From contig JAGNIV010000020.1 in assembly GCA_018001015.1 (NCBI GenBank), forward strand, positions 1 to 64,000: DNA of 64,000 nucleotides. Direction: 5' to 3'. Numbering within the stretch: position 1 is the stretch's first letter; each line of letters begins with the position of its first letter. Origin of the DNA: Phenylobacterium sp. Its GTDB lineage: Bacteria; Pseudomonadota; Alphaproteobacteria; Caulobacterales; Caulobacteraceae. The notes beneath the pieces are model-generated. The model searched no databases and was not told where the DNA came from. It saw only the letters and a list, made by a program, of their open reading frames with translations. The translations under genes and the position numbers were made by a program. Positions 1 to 8,687 of this stretch are shown here, piece by piece.

Positions 1-263
1 CGGTGATGCCCTCGGAGAGCCACATCGTCCCGGTGCTGGTGGGCGATCCCATCCACTGCAAGATGATCAGCGACATCCTGCTGGAAGAGCACGGCGTCTA
101 CGTCCAGCCGATCAACTACCCCACCGTCCCCCGCGGAACCGAGCGCCTGCGCTTCACCCCCAGCCCCGCCCATACCGACGAAATGATGGACGACCTGGCC
201 AAGACCCTGGAAATGCTCTGGGCCCACTGCAACATCAAACGCGTCGGCGGACTGGCGGCCTAA
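1..263 (+). CDS. hemA: 5-aminolevulinate synthase, C-terminal end (partial)
   Basis: This is the last ~87 codons of a gene that enters from before the window; the reading frame begins at base 3. The residues include [10 protein letters not shown], the loop ending in [18 protein letters not shown] and the FTPSPAHT stretch, all typical of the C-terminal domain of the PLP-dependent enzyme that condenses glycine with succinyl-CoA to 5-aminolevulinate, the first step of heme synthesis in alphaproteobacteria (C4 pathway). It lies directly upstream of fixL, which suits a heme-supply gene beside a heme sensor and heme-rich oxidases. The N-terminal catalytic part is not visible, so intactness cannot be judged. 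Confidence 0.9.
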   Translation, partial: VMPSESHIVPVLVGDPIHCKMISDILLEEHGVYVQPINYPTVPRGTERLRFTPSPAHTDEMMDDLAKTLEMLWAHCNIKRVGGLAA

Positions 264-316
264 CTCCGACACACTTGACCCTTGCGCGGGCCGGACGGGC
301 GGCCTAGCCCAGGCGA

Positions 317-1807
317 ATGCGAGCGTCGCTTCCCCTGGTTCGGTCCCCTGGCGCAGTCTTGAGCGGCTATGGGGGCGCGATCCTGCTCTCGGGCCTGGCC
401 ATCGCCGCCCGATGGGCCCTGACCCCGATCTTCCAGGACCGCCCTTTTTTCCTGCTGTTCCTGCCGGCGGTCATCCTCAGCGCGGCCTTCTGGGGGCCCG
501 GCCCGGCCCTGCTGGCGACCGGCCTGACCCTGGTCGCCGGCATCGCGTTGGGCGGCATAGCCCTGCAAGCCCACCCGGCGGATGTGGTCGACGCCCTGCT
601 GTTCCTGGCGATGGGGCCAGCCATCGCCTTTGGAGGCTGGCGTCTGCGCCGGCAGACCGATCAGACCGCCGACGCCCTGACCCACCTCGGCGAACGCGAA
701 GCGCACCTGCGATCGATCCTCGACACCGTGCCCGACGCCATGGTGGTGATCGATGAGCACGGGATCATGCAGTCGTTCAGCGCCGCCGCCGAGCGCCTGT
801 TCGGCTGGCGGGCCGAGGAAGTGACCGGGCGCAATGTCAGCGTCCTGATGCCCCACCCCTACCGCGACGCGCACGACAGCTATCTGACGCGCTACCTGAC
901 CACCGGCGAGCGACGGATCATCGGCATCGGCCGGGTCGTGGTGGGCGAGCGCAAGGATGGCTCGACCTTCCCCATGGAGCTGTCGGTCGGCGAGATGCAG
1001 TCCCGGGCCGAGCGCTACTTCACGGGCTTCATCCGCGACCTCTCCGAAGCCCAAGCCACCGAACGGCGGCTGCAGGATCTGCAGGCCGAGCTGGTCCATG
1101 TCTCCCGCCTGACCGCGCTGGGCGAAATGGCCTCGGCCCTGGCGCACGAGCTGAACCAGCCGCTCTCGGCCATCGCCAACTACGTGAAGGGCTCGGTGCG
1201 CATCCTCGACCAGGACCAGCCGGACGCCGCCAAGGTCCGCAACGCCCTTGTCCAGGCCGGGGACCAGGCGCTGCGCGCCGGCGAGATCATCCGCCGACTG
1301 CGCGACTTCGTCTCCAAGGGGGAATCGGAGCGGCGGGTCGAGCCCCTGGCCAAGCTGATCGAGGAGGCCGGCGCCCTGGCCATGATCGGCGCCAAGGAAA
1401 CCGGCGTGCGGGTGACCTTCGCGCTCTCGGCCGAAACGCCCTACGTCCTGGCCGACAAGGTGCAGGTCCAGCAGGTTCTGCTCAACCTGATGCGCAACGC
1501 CATCGAGGCGATGCAGGAGAGCCCCCGCCGCGACCTGACCATCACCTCGACGCCCGGGGAGGACGACACCGTCCTGATCCAGGTGACCGACACCGGCCCC
1601 GGCATCACCCCCCAGGTGGCCGCCCGACTGTTCCAGCCCTTCGTCACCAGCAAGAACAATGGAATGGGAGTTGGCCTTTCTATTTCGCGCACGATCATCG
1701 AAGCTCACGGCGGCCGCATCTGGGCCGAGCCCGCGCCAGGCGGCGGGACCATCTTTTCGTTCACCCTGCGAACGATCCCCGAGGAGGAGCTGAACGGTGT
1801 CGTCTGA
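317..1807 (+). CDS. fixL: Oxygen-sensing sensor histidine kinase FixL
   Basis: A 496-residue membrane-anchored kinase. Residues ~15-108 hold hydrophobic segments, ~125-245 a PAS domain, ~262-330 HisKA and ~375-488 the ATPase domain. The PAS domain carries the FixL heme signature: [10 protein letters not shown] with the likely proximal heme His186, followed by [16 protein letters not shown], whose arginine contacts bound O2 in known FixL proteins. The phosphoacceptor is His277 in [11 protein letters not shown]; ATPase motifs are [16 protein letters not shown] and GMGVGLSIS. The 91-residue spacing between heme and phosphoacceptor histidines equals that in Bradyrhizobium FixL. Its last 11 bases overlap fixJ, so the two are translationally coupled. 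In known systems loss of O2 from the heme turns on kinase activity toward FixJ. Confidence 0.93.
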   Translation: MRASLPLVRSPGAVLSGYGGAILLSGLAIAARWALTPIFQDRPFFLLFLPAVILSAAFWGPGPALLATGLTLVAGIALGGIALQAHPADVVDALLFLAMGPAIAFGGWRLRRQTDQTADALTHLGEREAHLRSILDTVPDAMVVIDEHGIMQSFSAAAERLFGWRAEEVTGRNVSVLMPHPYRDAHDSYLTRYLTTGERRIIGIGRVVVGERKDGSTFPMELSVGEMQSRAERYFTGFIRDLSEAQATERRLQDLQAELVHVSRLTALGEMASALAHELNQPLSAIANYVKGSVRILDQDQPDAAKVRNALVQAGDQALRAGEIIRRLRDFVSKGESERRVEPLAKLIEEAGALAMIGAKETGVRVTFALSAETPYVLADKVQVQQVLLNLMRNAIEAMQESPRRDLTITSTPGEDDTVLIQVTDTGPGITPQVAARLFQPFVTSKNNGMGVGLSISRTIIEAHGGRIWAEPAPGGGTIFSFTLRTIPEEELNGVV

Positions 1808-2405
1808 GGTTCTCGTGCATGTGATCGACGATGACGAGGCCATGCGCGAGTCCCTGTCATTCCTGCTCGATAGCGCCGGATTCGAGGCGCGCACCTACGA
1901 CTCGGCCTCCGCCTTTATCGAGGGCGCGGCTCGCCTGTCGGGGGGCTGCATCATCACCGACGTGCGCATGCCTGGCATGAACGGCCTGGAGATGACCCGC
2001 CATCTCAAGGGTCTCCACATCGACCTGCCCATCATCATGATCACCGGCCACGGCGACGTGCCTCTGGCGGTGGAGGCCATGAAGGCCGGGGTGGCCGACT
2101 TCCTGGAAAAGCCCTTCGACGACGAGGCGCTGTTGCGCGCCATCCGCGTGGCCATCGACCAGGCCCGACCGGGCGCGGTCCGCGCCGGCGCCGAGCCCTT
2201 CCAGGCCCTGCTGGCCAGCCTGTCGCCCCGCGAGACCGAGGTCTTGCGCGGTGTGATCGAGGGCAAGGCCAATAAGGTGATCGCCTTCGAGCTGGGGATC
2301 AGCCCACGAACGGTCGAGGTCTATCGCGCCAACGTCATGACCAAGACCGGCGCCTCGGGCCTCTCCGAGCTGATCCGCATGGCGCTTACGGCTGGCTTCT
2401 CCTGA
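1797..2405 (+). CDS. fixJ: Response regulator FixJ
   Basis: A 202-residue NarL/FixJ-family regulator starting with GTG inside the end of fixL. The receiver domain (1-~120) has the acidic pocket DDD at 11-13, phosphoacceptor Asp55 in ITDVRMPG and Lys105 in EKPF. A LuxR-type helix-turn-helix occupies ~140-200, with [19 protein letters not shown] and the recognition region [12 protein letters not shown]. Phosphorylated FixJ normally activates fixK, which then drives cbb3 oxidase genes. No fixK lies next to it here; the only Crp/Fnr gene in the window is at 35.5 kb. Partner and function follow from the family and the gene order. Confidence 0.93.
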   Translation: MSSEVLVHVIDDDEAMRESLSFLLDSAGFEARTYDSASAFIEGAARLSGGCIITDVRMPGMNGLEMTRHLKGLHIDLPIIMITGHGDVPLAVEAMKAGVADFLEKPFDDEALLRAIRVAIDQARPGAVRAGAEPFQALLASLSPRETEVLRGVIEGKANKVIAFELGISPRTVEVYRANVMTKTGASGLSELIRMALTAGFS

Positions 2406-2416
2406 GCACGACCGCA

Positions 2417-2430
2417 TTGCGCTGTATCAA
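2417..2430 (+). promoter_or_regulatory. Degenerate FNR/FixK-like box
   Basis: TTGCG-CTGT-ATCAA keeps the TTG-N8-CAA core but has two deviations in the left half-site. It lies 52 bases before the TTG start of the receiver-only gene, the same spacing as the better boxes in this window. Weak on its own. Confidence 0.25.
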
Positions 2431-2482
2431 AGCCGGCCAGAACCCCGGCCCCTAGGATTTCCAGATCGCCTGGAGTCCTGCC

Positions 2483-2860
2483 TTGCCGCCACCGCCGCCC
2501 TACGCCCGGAATGTTGTCCTGGTCGATGACGACAGCGCCCTGCGTCTGGCCCTGATCTTCATGCTGGAGCTCGAAGGTTTCGCGGTCACCGCGCACGACA
2601 GTGGCGAGGCCCTGCTGCTGGCGACCCTCCCGCCGGCCCCGGTCTGCCTGGTGCTGGACCAGAACATGGGCGGCCTGACGGGGCTCGAAGCCCTCGCGGC
2701 GCTGCGCGCCAGGAACCAGAACCTGCCTGCCCTGCTGATCACCAGCAACCCGCGCCCCGGAATCCGAGACGCGGCCGCCGCCCTGGGGGCCGTGATCGTC
2801 GAGAAACCTCTTCTGGGCGACTCCCTCAGCGCGGCGATCAACGCAGCGCTGATGACCTAG
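2483..2860 (+). CDS. Single-domain response regulator (receiver only)
   Basis: A 125-residue protein consisting of one CheY-like receiver: acidic pocket DDD at 15-17, phosphoacceptor Asp59 in LVLDQNMGG, Thr/Ser at ~87-88 (LLITS) and conserved Lys108 in VEKPL. There is no output domain. It starts with TTG 77 bases after fixJ on the same strand. Stand-alone receivers next to FixL/FixJ could act as a phosphate sink or a feedback element on the kinase, in the way FixT (a different receiver-like protein) does in Caulobacter; this is inference. It could equally serve another kinase. Confidence 0.8.
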   Translation: MPPPPPYARNVVLVDDDSALRLALIFMLELEGFAVTAHDSGEALLLATLPPAPVCLVLDQNMGGLTGLEALAALRARNQNLPALLITSNPRPGIRDAAAALGAVIVEKPLLGDSLSAAINAALMT

Positions 2861-2932
2861 CGCCAGGGTTAAACGGAACCCGGTTCGCCCGCCCTGCGCG
2901 CGCTGTCACCTTGAATTTGGAGGCTCAAAGCG
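2861..2932. repeat. Intergenic repeat family, copy A
   Basis: The stretch cgccagggttaaacggaa, then cccggtt, a GC-rich arm and gcgcgctgtc, is closely similar to copies at 12.52 kb and 14.22 kb. The core is imperfectly palindromic (GGGTT...AACCCGG) and lies between convergent genes. It resembles the dispersed intergenic palindromes known from alphaproteobacteria. It may act as a bidirectional terminator for the response regulator and hemN. Confidence 0.6.
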
Positions 2933-4319
2933 CCTTGGAGTGTCGCCCGGCCTCCGGAGCGAAATAGGTGTCGAACACCGCGCATACCGAGCGGACGACC
3001 AGCCGGCCCAGGTCCGTGACCGTCAGCCGGCCCTCCTGAATCGCCACCAAGCCGTCATCGGCGAACGCCCGCAGGTCGGAAAGCTCGTCGGCCAACCCGG
3101 CCAGGGTCCGGCCATGGCGATCACAGACCGCGCCCAGGTCCACCGCCAGGTCGCACATCAGCCGCTCGATGATCTCGCCCCGGAAACGGTCCTCATCGGT
3201 GACGATGACGCCGCGAGCGATCGGCAGGTCGCCGGCGACCACCGCGGCGCGCCAGGGAAGCTCTTGGGCGATGTTCTGAACCAGACCCTGCGGCAGGCTG
3301 CCGATCGAGGACGCCCCCAGTCCCAGCAGGGTCTGCGCGCTGTCGGTGGTGTAGCCCTGGAAGTTGCGCCGCAGCCGGCCCTCACGCTGGGCGACCACCA
3401 GACTGTCGGTGGGCAGGGCGAAGTGATCGAGCCCGATGCGGACATAGCCTTCCGAAACCAGCCGTTCGGCGGCGGCCTCGCTCTGGTCGAGGCGCGCCGC
3501 GGCGCCCGGCAGGGCGTTCTCGTCGATCAGCTGTTGATGCGCCTTCATCCACGGCACGTGAGCATAACCGAACAGGGCGATCCGCTCGGGCCGCAGGGTC
3601 ACGATCTGGTCGACGGTGCTCAGGGTGTTGGCCGTGGTCTGATGCGGCAGGCCGTACATCAGGTCGAGATTGATCGAGCCGATGCCGAATTCCCGCAGCC
3701 AGGCCACGCACTGGGCGATCTCCTCGAAGCTTTCCTGGCGGTTCACCGCCGCCTGGACCTGGGGCGCCAGGTTCTGCACCCCCAGGCTGGCGCGCGACAG
3801 GCCGTGGGAGGCGGCCGCCCGGACCCAGTCACGGCTCAGCACGGCGGGATCGAGTTCCGCGGCGATCTCGGCGTCGGGCGTGACGTCGAAGATCCGTCGC
3901 AGAGCGCCGAAGATGACGTCCATCTCCTCGGGCGCCAGCATGTTGGGGGTGCCGCCACCGAGGTGGATGGCGTTGGCCGGCAGCCGGCCCGGCAGGGCGC
4001 CCTGCAACCGCTCGGCCTCGATAATCAGATGTTGGACATAGTCGCTCACCGGCTCATGCCGGTTTACCGCCCGCGTGTTGCAGCCGCAGTACCAGCAGAG
4101 CCGCGCGCAGAACGGGATATGCAGGTAGATCGACACAGGGTCGGTCAGCGGCAGGGCCGCCAGCCAACCCCGATAGGTCGCCGCATCCACCTGTGGGGTG
4201 AACTGCACGGCGGTGGGATAGCTGGTGTAGCGGGGCGCGCGACCGTCATACTTGGCGATCAACTCGTCCAACGCCAGGGTGACGGGCTTGGGAGCGTGCA
4301 GGACGGAAGGCGAAGTCAC
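2925..4319 (-). CDS. hemN: Oxygen-independent coproporphyrinogen III oxidase
   Basis: A 464-residue radical-SAM enzyme converting coproporphyrinogen III to protoporphyrinogen IX without oxygen, needed for heme during anaerobic growth. The iron-sulfur motif is C71-x3-C75-x2-C78 in PFCARLCWYCGCN, followed by HLGGGTPN and, further on, NLDLMYGLPHQT. Length and the N-terminal YTSYPTAVQF region match true HemN rather than the shorter HemW-type homologues. It lies downstream of ccoS on the same strand with a 30-base gap and has its own FNR/FixK-type box inside the end of ccoS, so it can be induced separately from the oxidase operon. Confidence 0.93.
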   Translation of the reverse strand: MTSPSVLHAPKPVTLALDELIAKYDGRAPRYTSYPTAVQFTPQVDAATYRGWLAALPLTDPVSIYLHIPFCARLCWYCGCNTRAVNRHEPVSDYVQHLIIEAERLQGALPGRLPANAIHLGGGTPNMLAPEEMDVIFGALRRIFDVTPDAEIAAELDPAVLSRDWVRAAASHGLSRASLGVQNLAPQVQAAVNRQESFEEIAQCVAWLREFGIGSINLDLMYGLPHQTTANTLSTVDQIVTLRPERIALFGYAHVPWMKAHQQLIDENALPGAAARLDQSEAAAERLVSEGYVRIGLDHFALPTDSLVVAQREGRLRRNFQGYTTDSAQTLLGLGASSIGSLPQGLVQNIAQELPWRAAVVAGDLPIARGVIVTDEDRFRGEIIERLMCDLAVDLGAVCDRHGRTLAGLADELSDLRAFADDGLVAIQEGRLTVTDLGRLVVRSVCAVFDTYFAPEAGRHSKAL

Positions 4320-4349
4320 GGCGGAATCTCCAGGCTACTCTCGTCCTAT

Positions 4350-4541
4350 TCAGCCGGGATCAGCCTCCCTTGCCCTGACCTGGATCAAAGCGGGCGCGTC
4401 ATCGGCGTCGTCCATCAGGATCCGGGCGGCGTCACCGGCCGGATCGTCGTACTGACCGCTGCGCACCGTCCACCAGAAGCCGGCCAGGCCCATCAGGGCC
4501 AGCAGCACCGAGAAGGGCGCCAGGAGGAAGAAGATGGTCAT
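4350..4541 (-). CDS. ccoS: cbb3 oxidase maturation protein CcoS
   Basis: A 63-residue protein with one transmembrane helix near the N-terminus (IFFLLAPFSVLLALMGLAGF) and the short cytoplasmic tail typical of CcoS/FixS, including WTVRSGQYDDPAGDA. It is required in other bacteria for putting heme and copper into the cbb3 oxidase. Its start overlaps the end of ccoI by four bases (ATGA), and it closes the ccoGHIS assembly cluster. The last third of the gene contains a regulatory box serving hemN. Confidence 0.9.
   Translation of the reverse strand: MTIFFLLAPFSVLLALMGLAGFWWTVRSGQYDDPAGDAARILMDDADDAPALIQVRAREADPG
4375..4388 (-). promoter_or_regulatory. FNR/FixK-type box for hemN, inside ccoS
   Basis: On the - strand this reads TTGAT-CCAG-GTCAG, one mismatch from TTGAY-N4-RTCAA. 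It lies 55 bases before the hemN ATG and is embedded in ccoS coding sequence, giving hemN an internal promoter. Confidence 0.6.
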
Positions 4542-6709
4542 CGGCCGGCCCTGTGCATGCGCAGGGCGTTCAGGGTCACCACCAAGGATGAACCCGACAT
4601 GGCCAGGGCGGCGACGAAGGGGTTGATCAGGCCCAGCATGGCCGCGGGCGCCGCGATCAGGTTGTAAAGCGCCGAGAAGCCGAAGTTCTCCAAGGCCCGG
4701 TGGCGCGCCGCCCGCGCCACGTCGATGGCGGTGACCACGGCCCCAAGCCCTTCGCCGGAGAACACCAGGTCGGCGGCGTTCTGGCTGGCGTCCAGCGCCG
4801 TCCCGGGGGCCATGGCGGCATGCGCCGTCGCCAGGGCGGCCGTGTCGTTCAGGCCGTCTCCCACCATCAGCGACCGGTGGCCGACCGTGGCCAGGCTCTT
4901 GACCCAGGCGGCCTTGTCAGCCGGCGTCATACCCGCCCGCCACTGGCGGACGTCCAGGGCCTCGGCCACCGAACGGACCGCGCCGGGCAGGTCGCCGGAG
5001 AGGATCTCCACGCTCAGGCCACGCGCGCGCAAGGCGTCGATGGTCTCACGCGCGTCCGGGCGAAGGCTGTCAGCGAACTGGAAGCGAATCTTGGTGTCCC
5101 CCTCGAAGGCGAACCAGAGTTCGGTCTCCGCACCCTGGGCGCCCTCGACCCCCACAAAGGCCGCGCGACCCAGCCTGGCGCGCCGTCCGTGGATCAGGCC
5201 CTCGATCCCCTGCCCGGCGGTCTCCACCACGTCCTGCGCCAGGGCCGTTCCGCCGTCCTGCGCCGCAAGGGCGCGAGCGAGGGGATGGGACGAGGCGCGC
5301 GCCAGCGGCGCGGCCAGGGCCACGGCCTCCGGCATGGGATCGATCAGTGTCGGACGCCCAAGAGTCAGCACTCCCGTCTTGTCGAACACCACATGGGTCA
5401 CCTCGGCCAGGCGCTCCAACGCCGCGCCGGACTTCACCAGCACCTGCTTGCGGAACAGCCGCGCGGAGGCCGCCACCTGCACCGCCGGCACCGCGAGACC
5501 CAGGGCGCAGGGACAGGTGATGATCAGCACCGCCACGGCCCGCAGAAGCGCCTCGCGCGGCCCCAGGCCCAAACTCCAGCCCAGCACGAAGGTGAGGGCC
5601 GCGGCGGTGTGAACCACCGGCACATAGATGGCCGCCGCGCGGTCGGCGAGGCGGACATAGCGCGACTTCGACTGCGCGCCCGCTTCCACCAGCCGGGCGA
5701 TGGCGGCGACGGCGGAGTCATCGGAGCGAGCCTCGGCCCGCAGGGTGAGCATCCCCGACAGGTTCAGCGCCCCGGCCCGGCAAAGCTCGCCGACGCCGAT
5801 CGGGACGGGCCGCGACTCCCCGGTCAGCAGGGCGTTGTCCAGTTCGGAGGCTCCAGCCTCGACCCGGGCGTCGACGGGCAGGCGCTCGCCCGGCCGCACC
5901 AGGATCAGGTCTCCCACCACGATGTCGGCCAGGGGGCGCCGATGCTGGGCGCCGTCCGCGGTCAGCACCGTGGCGGCCGGCGCCTGCATGGCCAGCAGAT
6001 CGGCGGCGGCGCCCCGCGCCCGGCTGCGCAGCTTGTGGTCCAGCCAGCGGCCGATCAGCAGCAGGAAGAGCAGGGAAACGGCGGCGTCGAAATAGGTGTC
6101 ACGGCCGCGCAGCAAGGTCTCGGCGAAGCTGATCGCCAGCGTCAGGATCACCCCGATGGAGATCGGCACGTCCATATTGGCACGGCCCACGCGCAGGGAA
6201 CGCCAGGCCGACTGAAAGAAGGGCATGCCCGCATAGAGGGCGCAGGGCGTGGCGATCAGACCGCTTGCCCACTGCATCATGATCAGGGCCGCGGGCCCGA
6301 GCTCCTGGCCGAAAAGGCCCGCCCAGATGGGCACGGAGAACATCATGGCGTTCCCGGCCCCGAAGGCCGCGACGCCGAGGGCCATGGTCAGGCGTCGGCC
6401 CTCGCGATCCTGCGCGGCGGCGGCCTGGCCTGGATCATAGGGCGCGGAGTCGTAGCCCAGCTTCTCCAGGGTCGACATGACCCGGCCCGGGTCCCCCGAC
6501 CGCCCCTCGAAGTCGACCGACAGCTTGCCGCTGGTGAGGTTGAGGCGCGCGCTGCGCACACCTGGCAGGCGCGCGACCCCGCCCTCGATCTTGGCCATGC
6601 AGGCGGCGCAGCGGGCGCCCTTGACCAGCAGGTCGAAGGTGGCGCCGCCGTCCTTGGCGGGCTTCAGAAACGCCGAGTAGTCCGGCGCGGCGTCATAGGT
6701 CAGGGCCAC
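4538..6709 (-). CDS. ccoI: Copper-translocating P1-type ATPase CcoI (FixI)
   Basis: A 723-residue heavy-metal P-type ATPase that exports copper for assembly of the CuB centre of cbb3 oxidase. An N-terminal metal-binding domain has C34-A-A-C37; transmembrane CPC is at 399-401, the phosphorylated aspartate is ~443 in DKTGVLTLG, TGES is near 296 and GDGLNDTAA lies toward the C-terminus. The single N-terminal metal site and the cco neighbours indicate CcoI rather than a detoxifying CopA. It overlaps ccoS by four bases and ccoH by ten. Confidence 0.93.
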   Translation of the reverse strand: MALTYDAAPDYSAFLKPAKDGGATFDLLVKGARCAACMAKIEGGVARLPGVRSARLNLTSGKLSVDFEGRSGDPGRVMSTLEKLGYDSAPYDPGQAAAAQDREGRRLTMALGVAAFGAGNAMMFSVPIWAGLFGQELGPAALIMMQWASGLIATPCALYAGMPFFQSAWRSLRVGRANMDVPISIGVILTLAISFAETLLRGRDTYFDAAVSLLFLLLIGRWLDHKLRSRARGAAADLLAMQAPAATVLTADGAQHRRPLADIVVGDLILVRPGERLPVDARVEAGASELDNALLTGESRPVPIGVGELCRAGALNLSGMLTLRAEARSDDSAVAAIARLVEAGAQSKSRYVRLADRAAAIYVPVVHTAAALTFVLGWSLGLGPREALLRAVAVLIITCPCALGLAVPAVQVAASARLFRKQVLVKSGAALERLAEVTHVVFDKTGVLTLGRPTLIDPMPEAVALAAPLARASSHPLARALAAQDGGTALAQDVVETAGQGIEGLIHGRRARLGRAAFVGVEGAQGAETELWFAFEGDTKIRFQFADSLRPDARETIDALRARGLSVEILSGDLPGAVRSVAEALDVRQWRAGMTPADKAAWVKSLATVGHRSLMVGDGLNDTAALATAHAAMAPGTALDASQNAADLVFSGEGLGAVVTAIDVARAARHRALENFGFSALYNLIAAPAAMLGLINPFVAALAMSGSSLVVTLNALRMHRAGR

Positions 6710-7188
6710 GTGAGCCTCCGCTCGGCCTCGAAGCGCGCGCCGGCGCCGTCGTGGGCCACCAGGCTGAGATCCCAGACTCCGCTAAGGGCGCCGGGCCGCG
6801 CGGAATAGGCGCCGGGCGAGGTCTCGGTCAGGAAGACGGTCTTGCGTCCGGCCTCCGTGGCGGGGCGCTCCAGCTTGGCGGCGACCTTGAGGCCGGTCAC
6901 CGGACGCCCGCGCCCATCCAAGAACGTCACCGCCACCCCGCCATCCGGCTGCGCCTGCGCCGCCGCGCGCCAACCGAGGCGGGACTGGGCCTCCAACTGG
7001 GCCAGCTTGGCGTTGTAGGCCACCCCGTCCTCATAGGGCGTTTTCGAGACCTGACCCGGATAGGTGCGGATAGCCAGCACCGTGAACACGACATTCACGG
7101 CGATGACCACCAGGAAGAAACCCACGAACAGGGCGAGCACATGCAGACCGTTCAGCCGGAAGCCGCCGTTTTGTGGAATGTCTGTCAT
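6700..7188 (-). CDS. ccoH: cbb3 oxidase assembly protein CcoH (FixH)
   Basis: A 162-residue FixH-family membrane protein. A single N-terminal transmembrane helix (about 13-35, LHVLALFVGFFLVVIAVNVV) precedes a periplasmic domain of roughly 120 residues with TPYEDGVAYN, typical of the family. It interacts with CcoN during cbb3 assembly in other bacteria. Overlaps with ccoG (4 bases) and ccoI (10 bases) show a tightly coupled operon. Confidence 0.88.
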   Translation of the reverse strand: MTDIPQNGGFRLNGLHVLALFVGFFLVVIAVNVVFTVLAIRTYPGQVSKTPYEDGVAYNAKLAQLEAQSRLGWRAAAQAQPDGGVAVTFLDGRGRPVTGLKVAAKLERPATEAGRKTVFLTETSPGAYSARPGALSGVWDLSLVAHDGAGARFEAERRLTWP

Positions 7189-8681
7189 GGCGCGTTCGCG
7201 GCTCCCGAGAGGAAGTTGGTCTTGACGGTCATGGCGTCGCGCCCTGTCCGCACGGAGAAGGCGGCGGGCATGTTGGTGGCGTCGATGGCGGCGGCCGGGA
7301 CGGTGACGAAGACCCGCACGGCGCGCACCTCGTTGGGTTCGACGCGGAAGCTGAGGGTTTCGCCAGCCACCTTGGCGCCGGGGGTGCGCAGTTTCGCGCC
7401 GGCCGGACCGACAAACGACACCTGGACGTCCTCGGCTTCGAAGCTGCGGTTGGCGATCTTCAGCGTATAGCCGTCGCGGATCGCGCCGTCGTGCAGCCGC
7501 ACGAACATCGGATTGCGGTCGCGCAGGACGTGGAGATCCAAGGCGCTGCGATGGGTGAGGCCCCAGATCATCAAGGCGCTGACCAGGGTGAGCGCCACGG
7601 CGTAATAGGCGGTTCTTGGCCGCAGCAGCTTGTAGACCGGCGTCTGCCGCATCTCGCGGGCGGCCACCGCCGCATCGGTGTCATAGGCGATCAGGCCCCG
7701 AGGGCGCTCGACCTTGTCCATGATCTCGTCACAGGCGTCGATGCAGAGGCCGCAGTTGATGCACTCCAGCTGCGAGCCGTCGCGGATGTCGATGCCCATG
7801 GGACAGGCCACCACGCAGGCGTTGCAGTCGATGCAGTCGCCGCGGCCCTCCCAACTGGAGCCCTTCTTGTGGGGGCCACGGGTCTCGCCCCGGTAGCGCA
7901 GATAGGTCACCTGCAGCGAATGCTGGTCCAGCATCGCGCCCTGAATTCTCGGCCAGGGGCAGAGATAGATGCAGACCTGTTCGCGCATGAAACCGGCGAA
8001 GGCGTAGGTGGTCACCGTCAGCAGGGCGCAGAAGATATAGGCCGTGGCCGGCGCCTGACCGATCCAGAAGTGAGTGATCAGGGTCGGAGCGTCGTGGAAG
8101 TAGAAGATCCACGCCCCACCGGTCCCGAAGCCGATGCCCAGCCAGACCGCGTGTTTGCCGATCTTGCGCCAGGCCTTGTTGAAGGACCAGGGTTCGGCGT
8201 CCAGCTTCATCCGCGCGTTGCGGTCGCCCTCGAAGGCGCGCTCCACATAGATGAACAGGTCGGTCCAGACCGTCTGCGGGCAGGCGTACCCGCACCACAG
8301 ACGGCCAAACATGGCGCTGACCAGGAACAGGCCGAGCGCCCCGATCACCAGTAGTCCGGTGATGAAATAGACCTCCTGCGGCCAAAGCTGGATGCCGAAG
8401 AAGTAGAACCGCCCACCGGCGAAATCGACGAGCACCGCCTGGTCCGGAAGCGCGCCGGGACGCTCCCACCGGATCCAGGGGGTGACGTAGTAGATCGCCA
8501 GCATGACGATCAGCAGGATCCACTTGATCCGCCGCCACTGGCCATGGACCAGCTTGGGGTAGATCGGGGTCCGGGGCTTGTAGAGGCCCAGGGTGAAACC
8601 CTTGGCCCGCGCCTTGGCCGCCGCGGAAACGGGGCCGGTCTTCGGGGCTTCGGGCTTGGTCCGATCAATGACGACGGTCAT
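7185..8681 (-). CDS. ccoG: cbb3 oxidase maturation ferredoxin-like protein CcoG (RdxA/FixG)
   Basis: A 498-residue polytopic membrane protein with two cytoplasmic 4Fe-4S cluster motifs, CIDCNACVVACPMGID and CINCGLCIDACDE, and extra conserved cysteines in CGYACPQTVW and YLCPWPRIQG. The C-terminal ~150 residues form the FixG immunoglobulin-like periplasmic domain. CcoG is thought to reduce copper for delivery to cbb3 oxidase. It sits between ccoP (6-base gap) and ccoH (overlap) and precedes the copper pump ccoI. Confidence 0.93.
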   Translation of the reverse strand: MTVVIDRTKPEAPKTGPVSAAAKARAKGFTLGLYKPRTPIYPKLVHGQWRRIKWILLIVMLAIYYVTPWIRWERPGALPDQAVLVDFAGGRFYFFGIQLWPQEVYFITGLLVIGALGLFLVSAMFGRLWCGYACPQTVWTDLFIYVERAFEGDRNARMKLDAEPWSFNKAWRKIGKHAVWLGIGFGTGGAWIFYFHDAPTLITHFWIGQAPATAYIFCALLTVTTYAFAGFMREQVCIYLCPWPRIQGAMLDQHSLQVTYLRYRGETRGPHKKGSSWEGRGDCIDCNACVVACPMGIDIRDGSQLECINCGLCIDACDEIMDKVERPRGLIAYDTDAAVAAREMRQTPVYKLLRPRTAYYAVALTLVSALMIWGLTHRSALDLHVLRDRNPMFVRLHDGAIRDGYTLKIANRSFEAEDVQVSFVGPAGAKLRTPGAKVAGETLSFRVEPNEVRAVRVFVTVPAAAIDATNMPAAFSVRTGRDAMTVKTNFLSGAANAP

Positions 8682-8687
8682 GGGCGC

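Noticed and set aside
260-1894. A 544-codon open frame on the - strand opposite fixL
   Set aside because: Low-complexity Gly/Arg/Asp/His-rich translation typical of the reverse strand of GC-rich genes; fixL on the + strand has full domain structure.
4700-6808. A 702-codon open frame on the + strand opposite ccoI
   Set aside because: No recognisable motif; mirrors codon bias of ccoI, which is clearly coding.
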